Assembly: GCA_020137815.1 (NCBI GenBank)
Contig: CM035361.1
Span: 5,832,840 to 5,896,839, forward strand
Direction: 5' to 3'
Origin: Hormiphora californensis
Lineage: Eukaryota > Ctenophora > Tentaculata > Cydippida > Pleurobrachiidae
Length of the DNA stretch: 64,000 nt
How positions within the stretch are numbered: the first letter of the stretch is position 1; every line of letters begins with the position of its first letter. Below, piece by piece: positions 1-10,564 of this stretch. Below the pieces are notes generated by a model. The model did not search any database, was not told the DNA's origin, and saw nothing but the letters and a program-made list of their open reading frames with translations. A program made the position numbers and the translations under genes.

Positions 1-647
1 GTTATTTTGAAATGTTGATACTTCCTCACCCCGCTTAGGGTGCCCAGATTCGGCATGGTATCACGTATCGGTTCGTTTCGAACCGTCTAATTAGCGGCAG
101 GACACGTGAGAAGATGCACCGATTCGAAACACGATTCGAAAGTGGCTGGTATACCTTTAAAAAAATTTCATAACTTTTTTTTGCAAAATTTTACAGAATC
201 ATTGTCGATGCTTTGATCGATGCTCCCCGTAAACTTTCAGTGAAAAAGTTATTTTGAAACTTTGATACTTCCTCACCCCGCTTAGGGTGCCCAGTTTCGG
301 CATGGTATCACGTATCGGTTCGTTTCGAGCCGTCTAATTAGCGGCAGGACATGCGATAAGATGCACCGATTCGAAACACGATTCGGACTCGGTCGGAGTG
401 GTTTAACTTTATAAAAAGTTTTACAATTTTTTTTGAATTTTTTAAATTTTCTATTTCTAATGACAGAAACAATGATTATATTGTCATTAATAAATGTATA
501 CTATACAGTTAGAGGTGTCTTGGTATAGAATTTTGGACAAAAGTAGGATTTATGGGTCAAGTATGCTCTACCCCGATATACCGGGCACCCCGATTTACCG
601 GGCAAAATGGCTTCCCCCGAGGATCCCGGTAAATCGGGGTCCGACTG
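1..647. mobile_element. Right part of a pogo/Tigger-like non-autonomous DNA transposon
   Basis: The right end reads CCCCGGTAAATCGGGGTCCGACTG in essence (TIR core GGGGTCCGACTG) and is followed by TA at 648-649. The interior has two tandem copies, about 240 bp each, of a block starting at the CTCACCCCGCTTAGGGTGCCC motif and containing CACGTATCGGTTCGTTTCG. The left end lies outside the window. The same TIR and TA duplication recur at 1702, 10403, 26131 and 25045. Assignment to pogo/Tigger is inferred from the TA target and TIR style; no transposase is present. Confidence 0.6.
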
Positions 648-649
648 TA

Positions 650-1681
650 GAAAGATTGACAAAAAGTGGGAATAGTCAAAATTAATTATCCAATTAATTA
701 TAAGTAATTAAAATTTTGCCCCTGCACAATTTTGTTTGCCCCTGCACAATTTTTGCAACTTTGATATTCAAACTGTGGCCACACCGTTTGAAATTTCGAA
801 ATGAAACTTTGTATGTATGTTCTAGTAGTATAAATACGAGTCATAACGGAGCCGGATTTTTGATTTTCTAATTAATCAATTAATAATAATCAATTAAAAC
901 TTTTGCCCCTGCACAGTTTTGGCAAATTTGATATTCAAACTTTGAGCCTTTGTGAAAGTTTCTTACAGTTGCTGGCGATAGACTCGATAGAGTTCGATTA
1001 ATTTACCATGACAACGGAGTTGGTTACCATAGTAACCAGGGAATTCGTTGTAAAATAGTCCTTTCTTGCTATAAACAATATAGTTAACGTGTAGCACACG
1101 CCACAAAAGTTTTAAATTTAAGTTTTTGGGTGAAAAATAAATGGACTTTAACAATCGAAACAAAGTGTGCCATTAGATCCTGAACCGAGAAACGAATATT
1201 TGTCAAATCGAATTTTGTTTAATGCGCCCCCGGTTCCCATTATTAAATATCGGACTGTATGTTACCAACTTCGGGTCGGACGAGGGGAAGCTTGCCTTTT
1301 GCGAACATATACAAAGTTTCATTTCGGAAAAACAAACGGTTTGGCCACAGTTTGAATATCAAAGTTGCAAAAAATGTGCAGGGGCAAACAAAATTGTGCA
1401 GGGGCAAAAGTTTTAATTACTTATAATTAATTAATTAAGTAAAAAATCAGAAATCCGGCTCTTTTATGACTCGTAGTTATACTACTAGAACATGCATTCA
1501 AAGTCTCATTTCGAAATATCAAACGGTGTGGCCACAGTTCGACTATCAAATTTACCAAAAATGTGCAGGGGCAACATTTGCCGCAAATGTGCAGGGGCAA
1601 AATGTGCAGGGGCAAAATTTTAATTGCTTATAATTAATTGGATAATTAATTTTGACTATTCCCAATTTTTGTCGATCTTTC
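650..1681. mobile_element. TA-flanked inverted-repeat element carrying TGCAGGGGCA boxes
   Basis: The ends are inverted (GAAAGATTGAC at the left, GTCGATCTTTC at the right) and both are flanked by TA (648-649 and 1682-1683). The long arms include the GGGAATAGTC / GACTATTCCC segments and repeated TGCCCCTGCA / TGCAGGGGCA boxes, in opposite orientation in the two arms. No coding capacity is visible. It sits exactly between two pogo-like elements. Most likely a mariner-type non-autonomous element. Confidence 0.6.
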
Positions 1682-1701
1682 TATATGCATGAACTACATT
1701 A

Positions 1702-2458
1702 CAGTCGGACCCCGATTTAAGGGCCCCCGATTTAGTGGCACCCCGATTTAGGGACAGGATTTTTTTCCCCCAAAAATTTTTTGAATTTTTTTTGTGAAAT
1801 TTTTTGTGAAATTTTTTTGAAAATTTTTCAAAAAAATACCAGCCACGTCCGAATCGTGTTTCGAATCAGTGAATCTTATCGCATGTCCTGCTGCTAATCA
1901 GACGGTTCGGAACCAACCGATACGTGATCCCCATGGGGCCATTGAATAACAAGTTCACCAAGCGTCAAAATTTCGATTCGATGGGGATCACGTTTCGATT
2001 CGTTCCGAACCGTCTAATTAGCAGCAGGACATACGATAAGATGCACCGATTCGAAACACGAAATTTTGATACTTCCTCACCCGCTTAGGGTGCCCCGATT
2101 CGGCATGGTATCACGTATCGGTTCGTTTCGAATCCGCTAATTAGACAGGACATCCAGTAAGCTGCACCGATTCGAAACACAAATCGGCCAGGCTGGTATA
2201 ACTTAGAAACATTTTCAAATTTTTTTGAAAAAAAAAACTATTTTATATTTTTCTATTTCTAATCAGAAATGATGATGTCATCAATACATGAATATTGCAG
2301 ATAACAGTTAGAGGTGTCTTTAGTCTTAATAATATAGCATTTTGGGCATAAAATATATTTTTATGGGCCAAATATGGCTCACCCCGATTTAGTGGACACC
2401 CCGATTTAGTGGACAAGACCCTTTCCCCCGAGGGTGTCCCTAAATCGGGGTCCGACTG
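1702..2458. mobile_element. Complete pogo/Tigger-like MITE
   Basis: It begins CAGTCGGACCCCGATTTA and ends with the inverse, TAAATCGGGGTCCGACTG, with TA on both sides (1700-1701 and 2459-2460). The subterminal regions repeat the CCCCGATTTAGTGG motif. The interior carries two copies of the TATCGGTTCGTTTCG-type block seen at 1-400. No transposase reading frame remains. Confidence 0.7.
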
Positions 2459-2519
2459 TACTACAAAATGTTAGGTCGTTATTTATAGCAGAACAGAAAA
2501 TATACCATTTTGAAAATGA

Positions 2520-3130
2520 TTTTCAGGAAATGTGCAGGGGGTCGAAATCAGCGGTGCAGGGGCAAGATGGTGCAGGGGCAAAATTTTAATTAATTATAAT
2601 TAATTAGTTAAATTAAAAACAAGAAATCCAGCCTTTTTATGACTCGTAGTTATACTACTAGAACATGCATACAAAGTTTCATTTCGAAAAAACAAACGGT
2701 TTGGCCACAGTTTGAATATCAAATTTGCAAAAAATGTGCAGGGGCAAATGTGCAGGGGTTTTTTCCAAAAAAGTGCAGGGGGCCCTAAAAAAGTCCATTT
2801 TTGCATGCCTATAACTAATTAATTAATTAATTTTCAATACTCCCACTTTTCGAATATCATTTTTTATGATTGAAGAACATTCCTACAAAGTTTCAAGTCG
2901 ATATTTCAAGCAGAACGGAAGATAAACCATGTGCAGGGGCACGCGTGCAGGGGCAAAAAATCGAAATGTGCAGGGGCAATGTGCAGGGGCAAATTTTGAT
3001 AGCTTATAATTAATTAATTAATTAAAAAATCAAAAATCCGGCCACGTTATGACACGTAGTTATACTACTAGAACATGCCTACAAAATTTCAGGTCGATAT
3101 CTCAAACGATGTGGCCGCAATCGCTGCCTG
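2520..3130. repeat. Dispersed repeat block with TGCAGGGGCA boxes
   Basis: Several partial units of about 200-240 bp share the order ACTCGTAGTTATACTACTAG, then AAACGGT(G/T)TGGCCAC, then one or more TGCAGGGGCA boxes, then an A+T-rich TTAATTAATTAA linker. The same family appears inside 650-1681, at 4890-5547 and at 7050-7215. No gene is seen. Confidence 0.6.
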
Positions 3131-3229
3131 AAATTTGCCCCCACCCCCCAGAAAATCTTCGGATCGGCTGCAATATAGGGCCGTCACTTTTGGGGTTTTG
3201 TGCAGGGGCAAAATTTTTTTTTTGTTTTT

Positions 3230-3376
3230 TCGGTTTTCTTCGATTTTCTTCGGGTCGGAGGTGCCTGCCGGCACCTAAATAGGGCCGGCTTTTTGGATTT
3301 GGTGCAGGGGCAAAAAAATTTTTTCTTCGTTTTTTCTGTTTTCTTCGGGTCGGAGGTGCCTGCCGGCACCTAAATA
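3230..3376. repeat. Tandem ~105-bp repeat (two units)
   Basis: Each unit runs through GTGCAGGGGCAAAA, a T-rich stretch, TTCTTCGGGTCGGAGGTGCC and GCCGGCACCTAAATAGGGCC. Further copies are at 7270-7345 and 17264-17645. Lys/Pro-rich reading frames across these units are by-products of the repeat. Confidence 0.6.
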
Positions 3377-3818
3377 CCCTCATTCAAGGTTACTGGTGTT
3401 TCCGGAGCTCTACTACCCCTGGAAGTGTGTTTTTTGCATCAAAACTGCCAGAAGGAATTTTTTGCTGGTGTTGAGACTTTGCCAGAATGTTTTATAGGTA
3501 TTTTCTATGTCAATTCCAAAGTTTCATGATGATTGGATGTGTGGTTTAGTCACCAAGTTCCAAATAAACTGGCTAGAAAGACCCAAAAACAGCTCAAAAA
3601 CGACAAAAATTGATATTTTAGAGTCTTTCCAGGCACTTTTTCGAAATTTTCAGTTCATCCAATCATCATGAAACTTTGAAATTGACATAGAAAATACCCA
3701 AAAAACATTCTAGCAAAGTCTCAACACCAGCAAAAAATTCCTTCTGGCGGTTTTGATGCAAAAAACACACTTCCAGGGGTAGTAGAGCTCCGAAAACACC
3801 AGGAACCTTGAATGAGGG
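3377..3818. mobile_element. TA-flanked foldback MITE (442 bp)
   Basis: The ends are inverted (CCCTCATTCAAGGTT and AACCTTGAATGAGGG), flanked by TA at 3375-3376 and 3819-3820. The two arms are nearly complementary over about 170 bp and enclose an AT-rich loop. It has inserted next to the ~105-bp repeat. A mariner-type MITE is the likely class. Confidence 0.7.
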
Positions 3819-3955
3819 TATAAGGTAGTCCAAGTATGAAGTTTCATAAGCTAATTTTATCAACTTTTTTTCTGGGTGAAGCCCAACGCTTGTAAAGATC
3901 CCATATGAACACCCTGTATAGGTTCAGAAAATGATTCGTTTCCCTTTTACTACAG

Positions 3956-4859
3956 GTTGGATGCCGGTAGTTAAAAACCAGATAATCACCCACAACTTTG
4001 AACGTTCCAGTATCCGGGTGCTCTCCAAATCTTTAAGTACAATCCAACTGGCAGTTGGAAAAACCGGGGAAAGCGTGCCATTTTCAGCACTCGCAGTTAT
4101 CTACAAAAGTCCGGCGTTGATAGAGTTTGTTTTAGCAAACTGTGACAAGATCTCTAACATTGCCGTCCCTACCGCTGCCCAGAATTATATCTGGAGGTTC
4201 AGTAAAACACAAACAAGTCTATCGGCAATTCTGGAAGGCACCGATATCGCATTGCATGTAAGTAAAACATGAAAAGGCTTTTGTCAAAAGCTCACCCTCC
4301 TCTTACTTTGTTTGAGTAACTTCATTTTAAGAAGTCGTCGGGTACCAAGCAGGTTTGTTGACCTAGTCTTACCATTTTATAGGTTGTTTTTAAGGAGTGT
4401 GTACCACTTTGGGAAGGAGATACGGTTGATTGGATACAATTTTTAGATCTATCTGCAGAAGGTCTTATGTATCAGGTTTTGAACTACTACAGTAAGTTTA
4501 TCGGATTATAATATTAAAGTTGGCATATTTTATGGGGTTGGGGGCTTAAGGGTACACCTGGCGTTTTTCATCATCGAGTGCCCAACCAAATGACTTCACC
4601 AGGGTTTAGGCCATACCAAATGGACCTCAAATATGCAATTTTAGCCCTAAATTCGAATTCATATTTTTGCTACAGCCATCTCTGGATGAAAATTTATCCA
4701 TTTCATTATGCACAATGCACAGGCTTTGGTTACGAAGTTACCCCTTGCCAGCGTGTGCACGCGAAGGTCGCCCGGCGACAGAGTGTGAGGTGTCTTCGAT
4801 ACCAAGCACAGGCTTGTGTAACAAAAAGGGGCGTTTTTATAGCTTATTGTTCATCATAA
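3956..4859 (+). CDS. Three C-terminal exons of an unrecognised gene
   Basis: Three exons join in phase: 3956-4257 (entered in phase 1 after a pyrimidine tract ending TACTACAG, leaving at CAT|GTAAGT in phase 0), 4383-4491 (after TTTTATAG, leaving at TACTACA|GTAAGT in phase 1) and 4723-4859 (after ATGCACAG, ending at TAA). Together they encode about 182 residues. The first exon is hydrophobic and helical in composition, with one Cys. The last has four Cys residues and several Arg/Lys. I recognise no family. The 5' exons should lie upstream but the region holds only transposons. The third acceptor has a poor pyrimidine tract and lies just downstream of a transposon fragment, so the terminal exon is the least certain part. 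Confidence 0.5.
4550..4678 (+). mobile_element. 5' fragment of the TTAA palindromic element family
   Basis: It follows TTAA at 4546-4549, begins GGGTACACC, and matches the left end of the element at 12995-14384 through the segment ending TTCATATTTTTGCTACAG. No matching right end is seen. It lies within the second intron of the gene fragment at 3956-4859. Confidence 0.55.
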
Positions 4860-4889
4860 CCTGAAATAAATAATTTTCATTACTTTCAC

Positions 4890-5547
4890 AAAGGCTCAAA
4901 GTTTGAATATCAAATTTGCCAAAACTGTGCAGGGGCAAATTGGTGCAGGGGCAAAAGTTTTAATTGATTATAATTAATTAATTAATTAGAAAATCAAAAA
5001 TCCGGCTCCGTTATGACTCGTAGTTATACTACTAGAACATACATGCAAAGTTTCATTTCGAAATTTCAAACGGTGTGGCCACAGTTTGAATATCAAAGTT
5101 GCAAAAAATGTGCAGGGGCAAACAAAATGGTGCAGGGGCAAATGTTCAGGGGAAAATTGCACAAATTGTGCAGGGGCAAATTTTAATTAATTTGCCTATA
5201 ATTAATTACCTAATTGATATATTAATCATACGGCTCTTCTAGTACTCGTAGTTATGCTACTAGAACATGCATAGAAAGTTTCGTGTCAAAATATTAAACG
5301 GTGTGGACACAGTTCGATCGCAATTTTGGTGCAAGGGCAGCCCCTGAACCATTTGCCCTTGCACATTGCCTGCCCCTGCACCAAATTCCATTTTTTGCAC
5401 GGCTCTAACTAACTAATTAATTAATTTTGACTATTCCCACTTTTCGAACATCATCTTTTATGATTGAAGAACATTCCTACAAAGTTTCAAGTCGATATTT
5501 TAAGCAGAACGGAAAATAGAATTTTGTGCAGGGGCGCGGTGCAGGGG
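4890..5547. repeat. Dispersed repeat block with TGCAGGGGCA boxes
   Basis: At least two units match the 2520-3130 family, with the shared ACTCGTAGTTAT(A/G)CTACTAGAAC segment and many TGCAGGGGCA boxes. It is interrupted at 5548 by the foldback element below. No gene is seen. Confidence 0.55.
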
Positions 5548-5553
5548 ACAGAA

Positions 5554-7032
5554 CGGTAGTATGAAAGATTAGGTCGTGGCGATCGCCATTCGCCAAATGT
5601 TGGCGACTCTTGGCGGTATCGCCACGTGGCGATGGTATGAAGTCTGAAAAAAACATGCGCAACATATTTATCGCCGAATGGCGCCATTTGGCGATAAGAA
5701 TAGCAAATTTTCAATGCTTTCCAAAATATGACCCTCGCCACTCGGCGCCGCGTGGCGCCATTTGGCGAAAAAATCGCCAATTGGCGCCGAACGGCGCCAA
5801 ATGTCGCCAGTTGGCGCTAAACGTCGCCATTTGGCGCCAAATGTCGCCATCTGGCGCCAAACGTCGCCATTTGGCGCCAAATGTCGCCATATGGCGCCAA
5901 ATTTTTGTCAAACGTTTGTCGCCAAACGTCGCCATATGGCGCCACTTGGCGCCGAACATCGCCATTTGGCGCCAAATGTCGCCATATGGCGCCAAGTGGC
6001 GACATATGGCGCAAACTGTTTGTCAAATGTTAGTCGCCATTTGTCGCCATCTGGCGCCAAACGTCGCCATTTGGCGCCAAATGTCGCCATATGGCGTCAA
6101 GTGGCGACAAATGGCGCTATATGGCGACGTTTGGCGCCAAATGGCGACAAACATTTGACAAAAATTTGGTGCCATATGGCGACATTTGGCGCCAAATGGC
6201 GACGTTTGGCGCCAAATGGCGACGTTCGGCGCCAATTGGCGACAAATGGCGCCATATAGCGACGTTTGGCGACAAAAATTTGACAAAAATTTGGCGCTAT
6301 ATGGCCACATTTGGCGCCAAATGGCGACGTTAGGCGCCAAATGGCGACAAATGGCGCCATATGGCGACAATCGTTTGACAAACATTTGTCGCCATATGGC
6401 GCCAAATGGCGACAAACGGCGCCATTTGGCGAATTAATCGCCAGTTGGCGCCACGTGGCGCAGAACGGCGAGTGTCCTACTTTGAAAACCAATAAAAATA
6501 TTATTGATACATCGACAATTTGCGCCAAATGGCGATGTTTGGCGATGAGTATCGCCAAGTGTTGCCAAACGGCGCCATATGGCGAAAAATTCGCCGAATG
6601 GCGCCATTGGCGCCACTTTGTGACGATTGGCGCCAAACGGCGCCATTTGGCGACGAATGGCGCCAGATGTCGCCAAACGGCGCCATTTGGCGACTTGATC
6701 TCCTGATCACTTAATGGCGCCAAATGGCGCCATTTGGCGATAAAAATTTTGCGCATGTTTTTTTTCAGACTTCATACCATCGCCACGTGGCGATACCGCC
6801 AAGAGTCGCCAACATTTGGCGAATGGCGATCGCCACTGGCGCCACGTGGCGCCAGATTTGGCGCCATTTGGCGCCAGAAATGGCGCCATTTGGCGATAGT
6901 GCGCACTCGCCACATTTTGGCGCCAAATGGCGCCATTTGTTCGCCACGTGGCGCCATTTGGCGAATATGATGGCGCCATTTGGCGCCATATGGCGCCATT
7001 TGGCGCGCACGACCTAATCTTTCATACTACCG
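5554..7032. mobile_element. 1.48-kb foldback transposon filled with GGCG-N6 10-bp repeats
   Basis: The termini are perfect inverted repeats (CGGTAGTATGAAAGATTAGG and its complement, about 25 bp) flanked by a 6-bp duplication, ACAGAA, at 5548-5553 and 7033-7038. A second inverted pair (about 5578-5665 and 6745-6832) carries CGCCACGTGGCGAT. The interior is built almost wholly of GGCGCC(A)AAAT and GGCGACxTTT decamers, so GGCG recurs every 10 bp. All frames on both strands stay open and give repetitive Trp-Arg/Ala-Pro peptides, which I treat as by-products. No transposase is present. The superfamily is unknown. Confidence 0.75.
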
Positions 7033-7049
7033 ACAGAACACGCAATGTG

Positions 7050-7360
7050 CAGGGGCACGGTGCCCCTGCACCGTTTTTAATTACCTATAATTAATTAATT
7101 AATTAAAAATTCAAAAATCCGCCAACGTCATGACACAAAGGAATACTACAAGAACATGCCTACAAAATTTCAAGTCGATATCTCAAACGGTGTGGCCACA
7201 ATCGTTGACATGTTTTTTGTCCCCCCCCCCCCCCCCAAAAAAGACTTTTCTTTGTTCTTAATAGGGCCGGCATTTTTGGGTTTTTGTGCAGGGGCAAAAA
7301 ATTTTTTTTTTCGTTTTTTCTGTTTTCTTCGGGTCGGAGGTTGGTGATGCCATCACCTCT
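7050..7360. repeat. TGCAGGGGCA repeat, C13 run and ~105-bp repeat unit
   Basis: This block continues the TGCAGGGGCA family interrupted by the foldback element. It contains a C homopolymer near 7220-7234 and one ~105-bp unit (TTTTGTGCAGGGGCAAAA to TTCTTCGGGTCGGAGG). Confidence 0.5.
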
Positions 7361-7414
7361 CTGCGAGAGGTGATAGAAGCGGTATGCTAAAAGTGTGCGC
7401 GTTGGAGCCATTTT

Positions 7415-8266
7415 GGGGGGGGGCCGGCTGAAGTTTTTGAAGTTTTTGAAGTCAACTTCAAAAACTTCAAAGAGAAACTTAGGGTGGAAAACTTCAAAAA
7501 CTTCAAAAACTTCAAAAACTTCAAAAACTCATATCTCCTAAACCGTTGGAGATAGGCCCTATGTTGCTTCATAACTCTTATATAAACTTGCATATTCCGA
7601 ACAAGATGCACCCCTTTAAAAAGCCTATAGTCACTCATAAACCATTAAAACTGGTCTAGCCCAAAAAAGTCATGCACACACACAAAATTATGAAAATATC
7701 CCATTATCCCTCGAATTAGATGAGGTGGAGACTTCATTTTGGCACGTACCCCCCCCCCCCCCCCCCCCATAACTCGAGGCCGCTGATGATTTTGGTGACC
7801 ATATTTTTTTCACTACTCCCTTCATAAAAAAATTGCATTTTGTGAAACTGGCAAAAAGGGTGTGGCCCCCAAAAAATTTTGAAAATTCACTTCATAATTT
7901 TTAAACACTTTCTTAGCATTTTCTAGGCAATATTTTGAGTTATAGAATGAAAATAAAATCTGTTTTTACAAAAAATTTAAATTTTTTACACCAAATTGTG
8001 TCATGGATTTCATGGTTAGGAATCATTGTAAATATCCTAATTTGTGGTAGAAAAAGTGCAGACAAGTACGGATAACTTTGCCACAATATGTATTAAGTAT
8101 GAAACTAACCTAAACAAGTGAAATAATAGTCACTGATAGCATAAAAAAGTAGTTTAGAGTTTTTGAAGTTTTTGAAGTTTTTGAAGTCAACTTCAAAAAC
8201 TTCAAAAACTCAAAAAGTAGGGTGGAAAACTTCAAACTTCAAAAACTTCAGCCGGCCCCCCCCCCC
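7415..8266. mobile_element. Foldback element with poly-G/poly-C termini and TTTTTGAAG repeats
   Basis: The left end is G9 followed by CCGGCTGAAG and the right end is CTTCAGCCGGC followed by a C run. Both are flanked by CATTTT (7409-7414 and 8267-8272). Subterminal arms consist of repeated TTTTTGAAG and its complement. The interior is A+T-rich and includes another C run near 7750-7768. No coding sequence is seen. The 6-bp target duplication equals that of the element at 5554-7032. Confidence 0.6.
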
Positions 8267-8408
8267 CATTTTGCGCTCAACCGCATATTCACCACGCTTT
8301 TTGGTCCCGCGCGCTACATCCATGTGTCTCCTTGGTCAATCTGTGACCGTGCCACGTGAAAGTAGGGCGTGGGGCCAAAACGTGATGTGAATATGTGATT
8401 ATATGTAC

Positions 8409-8760
8409 TTACATGTTGTGTTGAACTAATATCCCTTCCTCCGCAGGTACGAAAAGAAGTCTCAAGTCTGTAGTAGATGTGCTGTCCAATCATCTGCATC
8501 ATTTACAACAATCACCTGACTCCTGAGTAAGAAAAGTAAGTTAGGAACATTAATTATGCTGCCAGACCAATCCTAATGAACCGAAAAACCACCCCGCAAC
8601 ACCAACCTCCACATCTAACGTCAACCTCTGAATCTAACTTACATGTTGTGCTGTAGTAGATATCGTTAATGACATCACTTCCTCCACAGGTACAAAAAGA
8701 AGTGCTGTCCAATCATCACAACAGTCAACAACCACCTAAACAGGATGAGATGTATCATGT
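8409..8760 (+). other. Duplicated acceptor/exon-like segment
   Basis: Two copies, about 230 bp apart, share AACTTACATGTTGTG, then CTTCCTCC(G/A)CAG followed by GTAC(G/A)AAAAGAAG and TGCTGTCCAATCATC. Each looks like a 3' splice site followed by a short coding exon. The first would read Tyr-Glu-Lys-Lys and then a Cys-containing tail to a stop; the second would read Tyr-Lys-Lys-Lys-Cys-Cys. No upstream exon in a matching phase was found, so whether either is coding is open. Confidence 0.3.
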
Positions 8761-9034
8761 AGAGAAAGGAAGAAAGACAGAAGGAACGTTTTATTATTTG
8801 AATTGACTTTACATTTGTAAAGGAAGGGGTATGTGAGTGTGGGCGAGTGTTTTATTAAATTATTTAGTAAATGTTTCTGGGAGAACATTATATTGTAATG
8901 TATTTTATCTTTGATTTTTAGGTCAAAATCGGCCGACATTTACTATAATATGGCGTGTAAACTTTTTCTCCGTGTATGTCAGGGTTCAGAGGGCAGAGAG
9001 TGGGGAATAATTAATGAACACGGCCCACACAAAC

Positions 9035-9306
<272 letters not shown>

Positions 9307-10402
9307 GGGGGTATATAGCGGGTCAATATGTGTAGGTGTGTTATCTAGATATTTTTATCCTGATTTGAGAGAGACTGTATATTTCATTATTGCTGAAGAG
9401 TTTTCGCTATCGAAACATTGTCCAATTTGAACTAACTTGTTTCTTTTTGTCAACAGATTTAGGAAGATTTTCAACTTACATCGGAACCGACTAACCTGTT
9501 GTAATATATATGCAGTGGTACCGTGCCTCAGCCAGCGATGCTTACTCCGGTAGATTATCAGGCCATAATCAGGTCATTCCACTGTGCACGATTCTCCAGG
9601 ATAAATAAAACTGCAACTGATCAGATACCGGGGGAGGGGTTCTTTTCTCTTGGTGTCCTAGTGGGCGGAACCATATTACAGTATTTAAAATGATCACGCA
9701 GTGCATTGTTTCAGTCAGCATTGTAAAATTTTCTTGCAATAATAAGATTTTCACTCCATTGTGCCTAAATTGCCACAAAATGAATTGATATAAAGTCAAT
9801 AATGTGACAATTCTGAGATGTGAAAATAATAGTGAAAATAACAGGAATATAACGGGCTTCAAACGTATTGCCTTGAGAAAAAAAAACAATTAGGGTCGGG
9901 GTTCAGGTTCAGTTTCAATTACTACATCAAGAGTTAATAATTACCTTGGATTGGTCAGAGAATGGATTAAATGATGGGTCACGATGAAAGGGAAGGAACA
10001 CGGTAGACACTCTCAGCTGTTTAGTAAGTCTAAAGGTCCTGAGGGAGTATATGGTTACTTAGCTAGAAACCTCTCTCCGACATGGCGGAGCTAAGAGTTG
10101 AAACTCTGGTGACGCACTCACTCATTTGACTTCACAGTTCATACTTCATCAACCGGGGTTTGCCAAGCGGGCTGAGTGTAAGATGTGAATGCGTCACCAA
10201 TAGATTATGATTCAGAGATTAACATTAGTTTACAAAATGTAATTTATTTCAGAGTTATACAAAAAACGAACTGAATTACACCATTCGCAATGTACTGTCT
10301 ATTGGCAATGTCTATATGTATGGGGAGGCTCTGCATTTCTCTAGCATCATTCTCCATCTGGTCATCCCGTCATCTCTCCCAATTCCTTTACATAATATAA
10401 TA
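9307..10402. other. No gene identified
   Basis: Unique A+T-rich sequence. I see no reading frame bounded by convincing splice sites and no clear repeat other than scattered A/T runs. Confidence 0.5.
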
Positions 10403-10564
10403 CAGTCGGACCCCGATTTAACGGTCCCCGATTTAACGGTCCCCGATTTAACGGCACCCCGATTTAACGGCAGGATAATCTTCCCCCGATATAGGAAATT
10501 AACAGTATTTGACCCCGATTTAGCGGACACCCCGATTTAACGGACAAAACCCTTCCCCCGAGGG
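10403..10564. mobile_element. Truncated pogo/Tigger-like MITE
   Basis: It starts CAGTCGGACCCCGATTTAAC after TA (10401-10402) and holds five or more CCCCGATTTA(A/G)CGG motifs. The right terminus is missing after CCTTCCCCCGAGGGG, where a short AAGTGGT/ACCACTT hairpin begins. Confidence 0.6.

Noticed and set aside
5610-6979. Many overlapping 60-219-residue reading frames on both strands (MAPNGDVWRQ-type)
   Set aside because: They arise from the 10-bp GGCG repeats of the foldback element; every frame gives similar low-complexity peptides and there is no start, splice or domain support.
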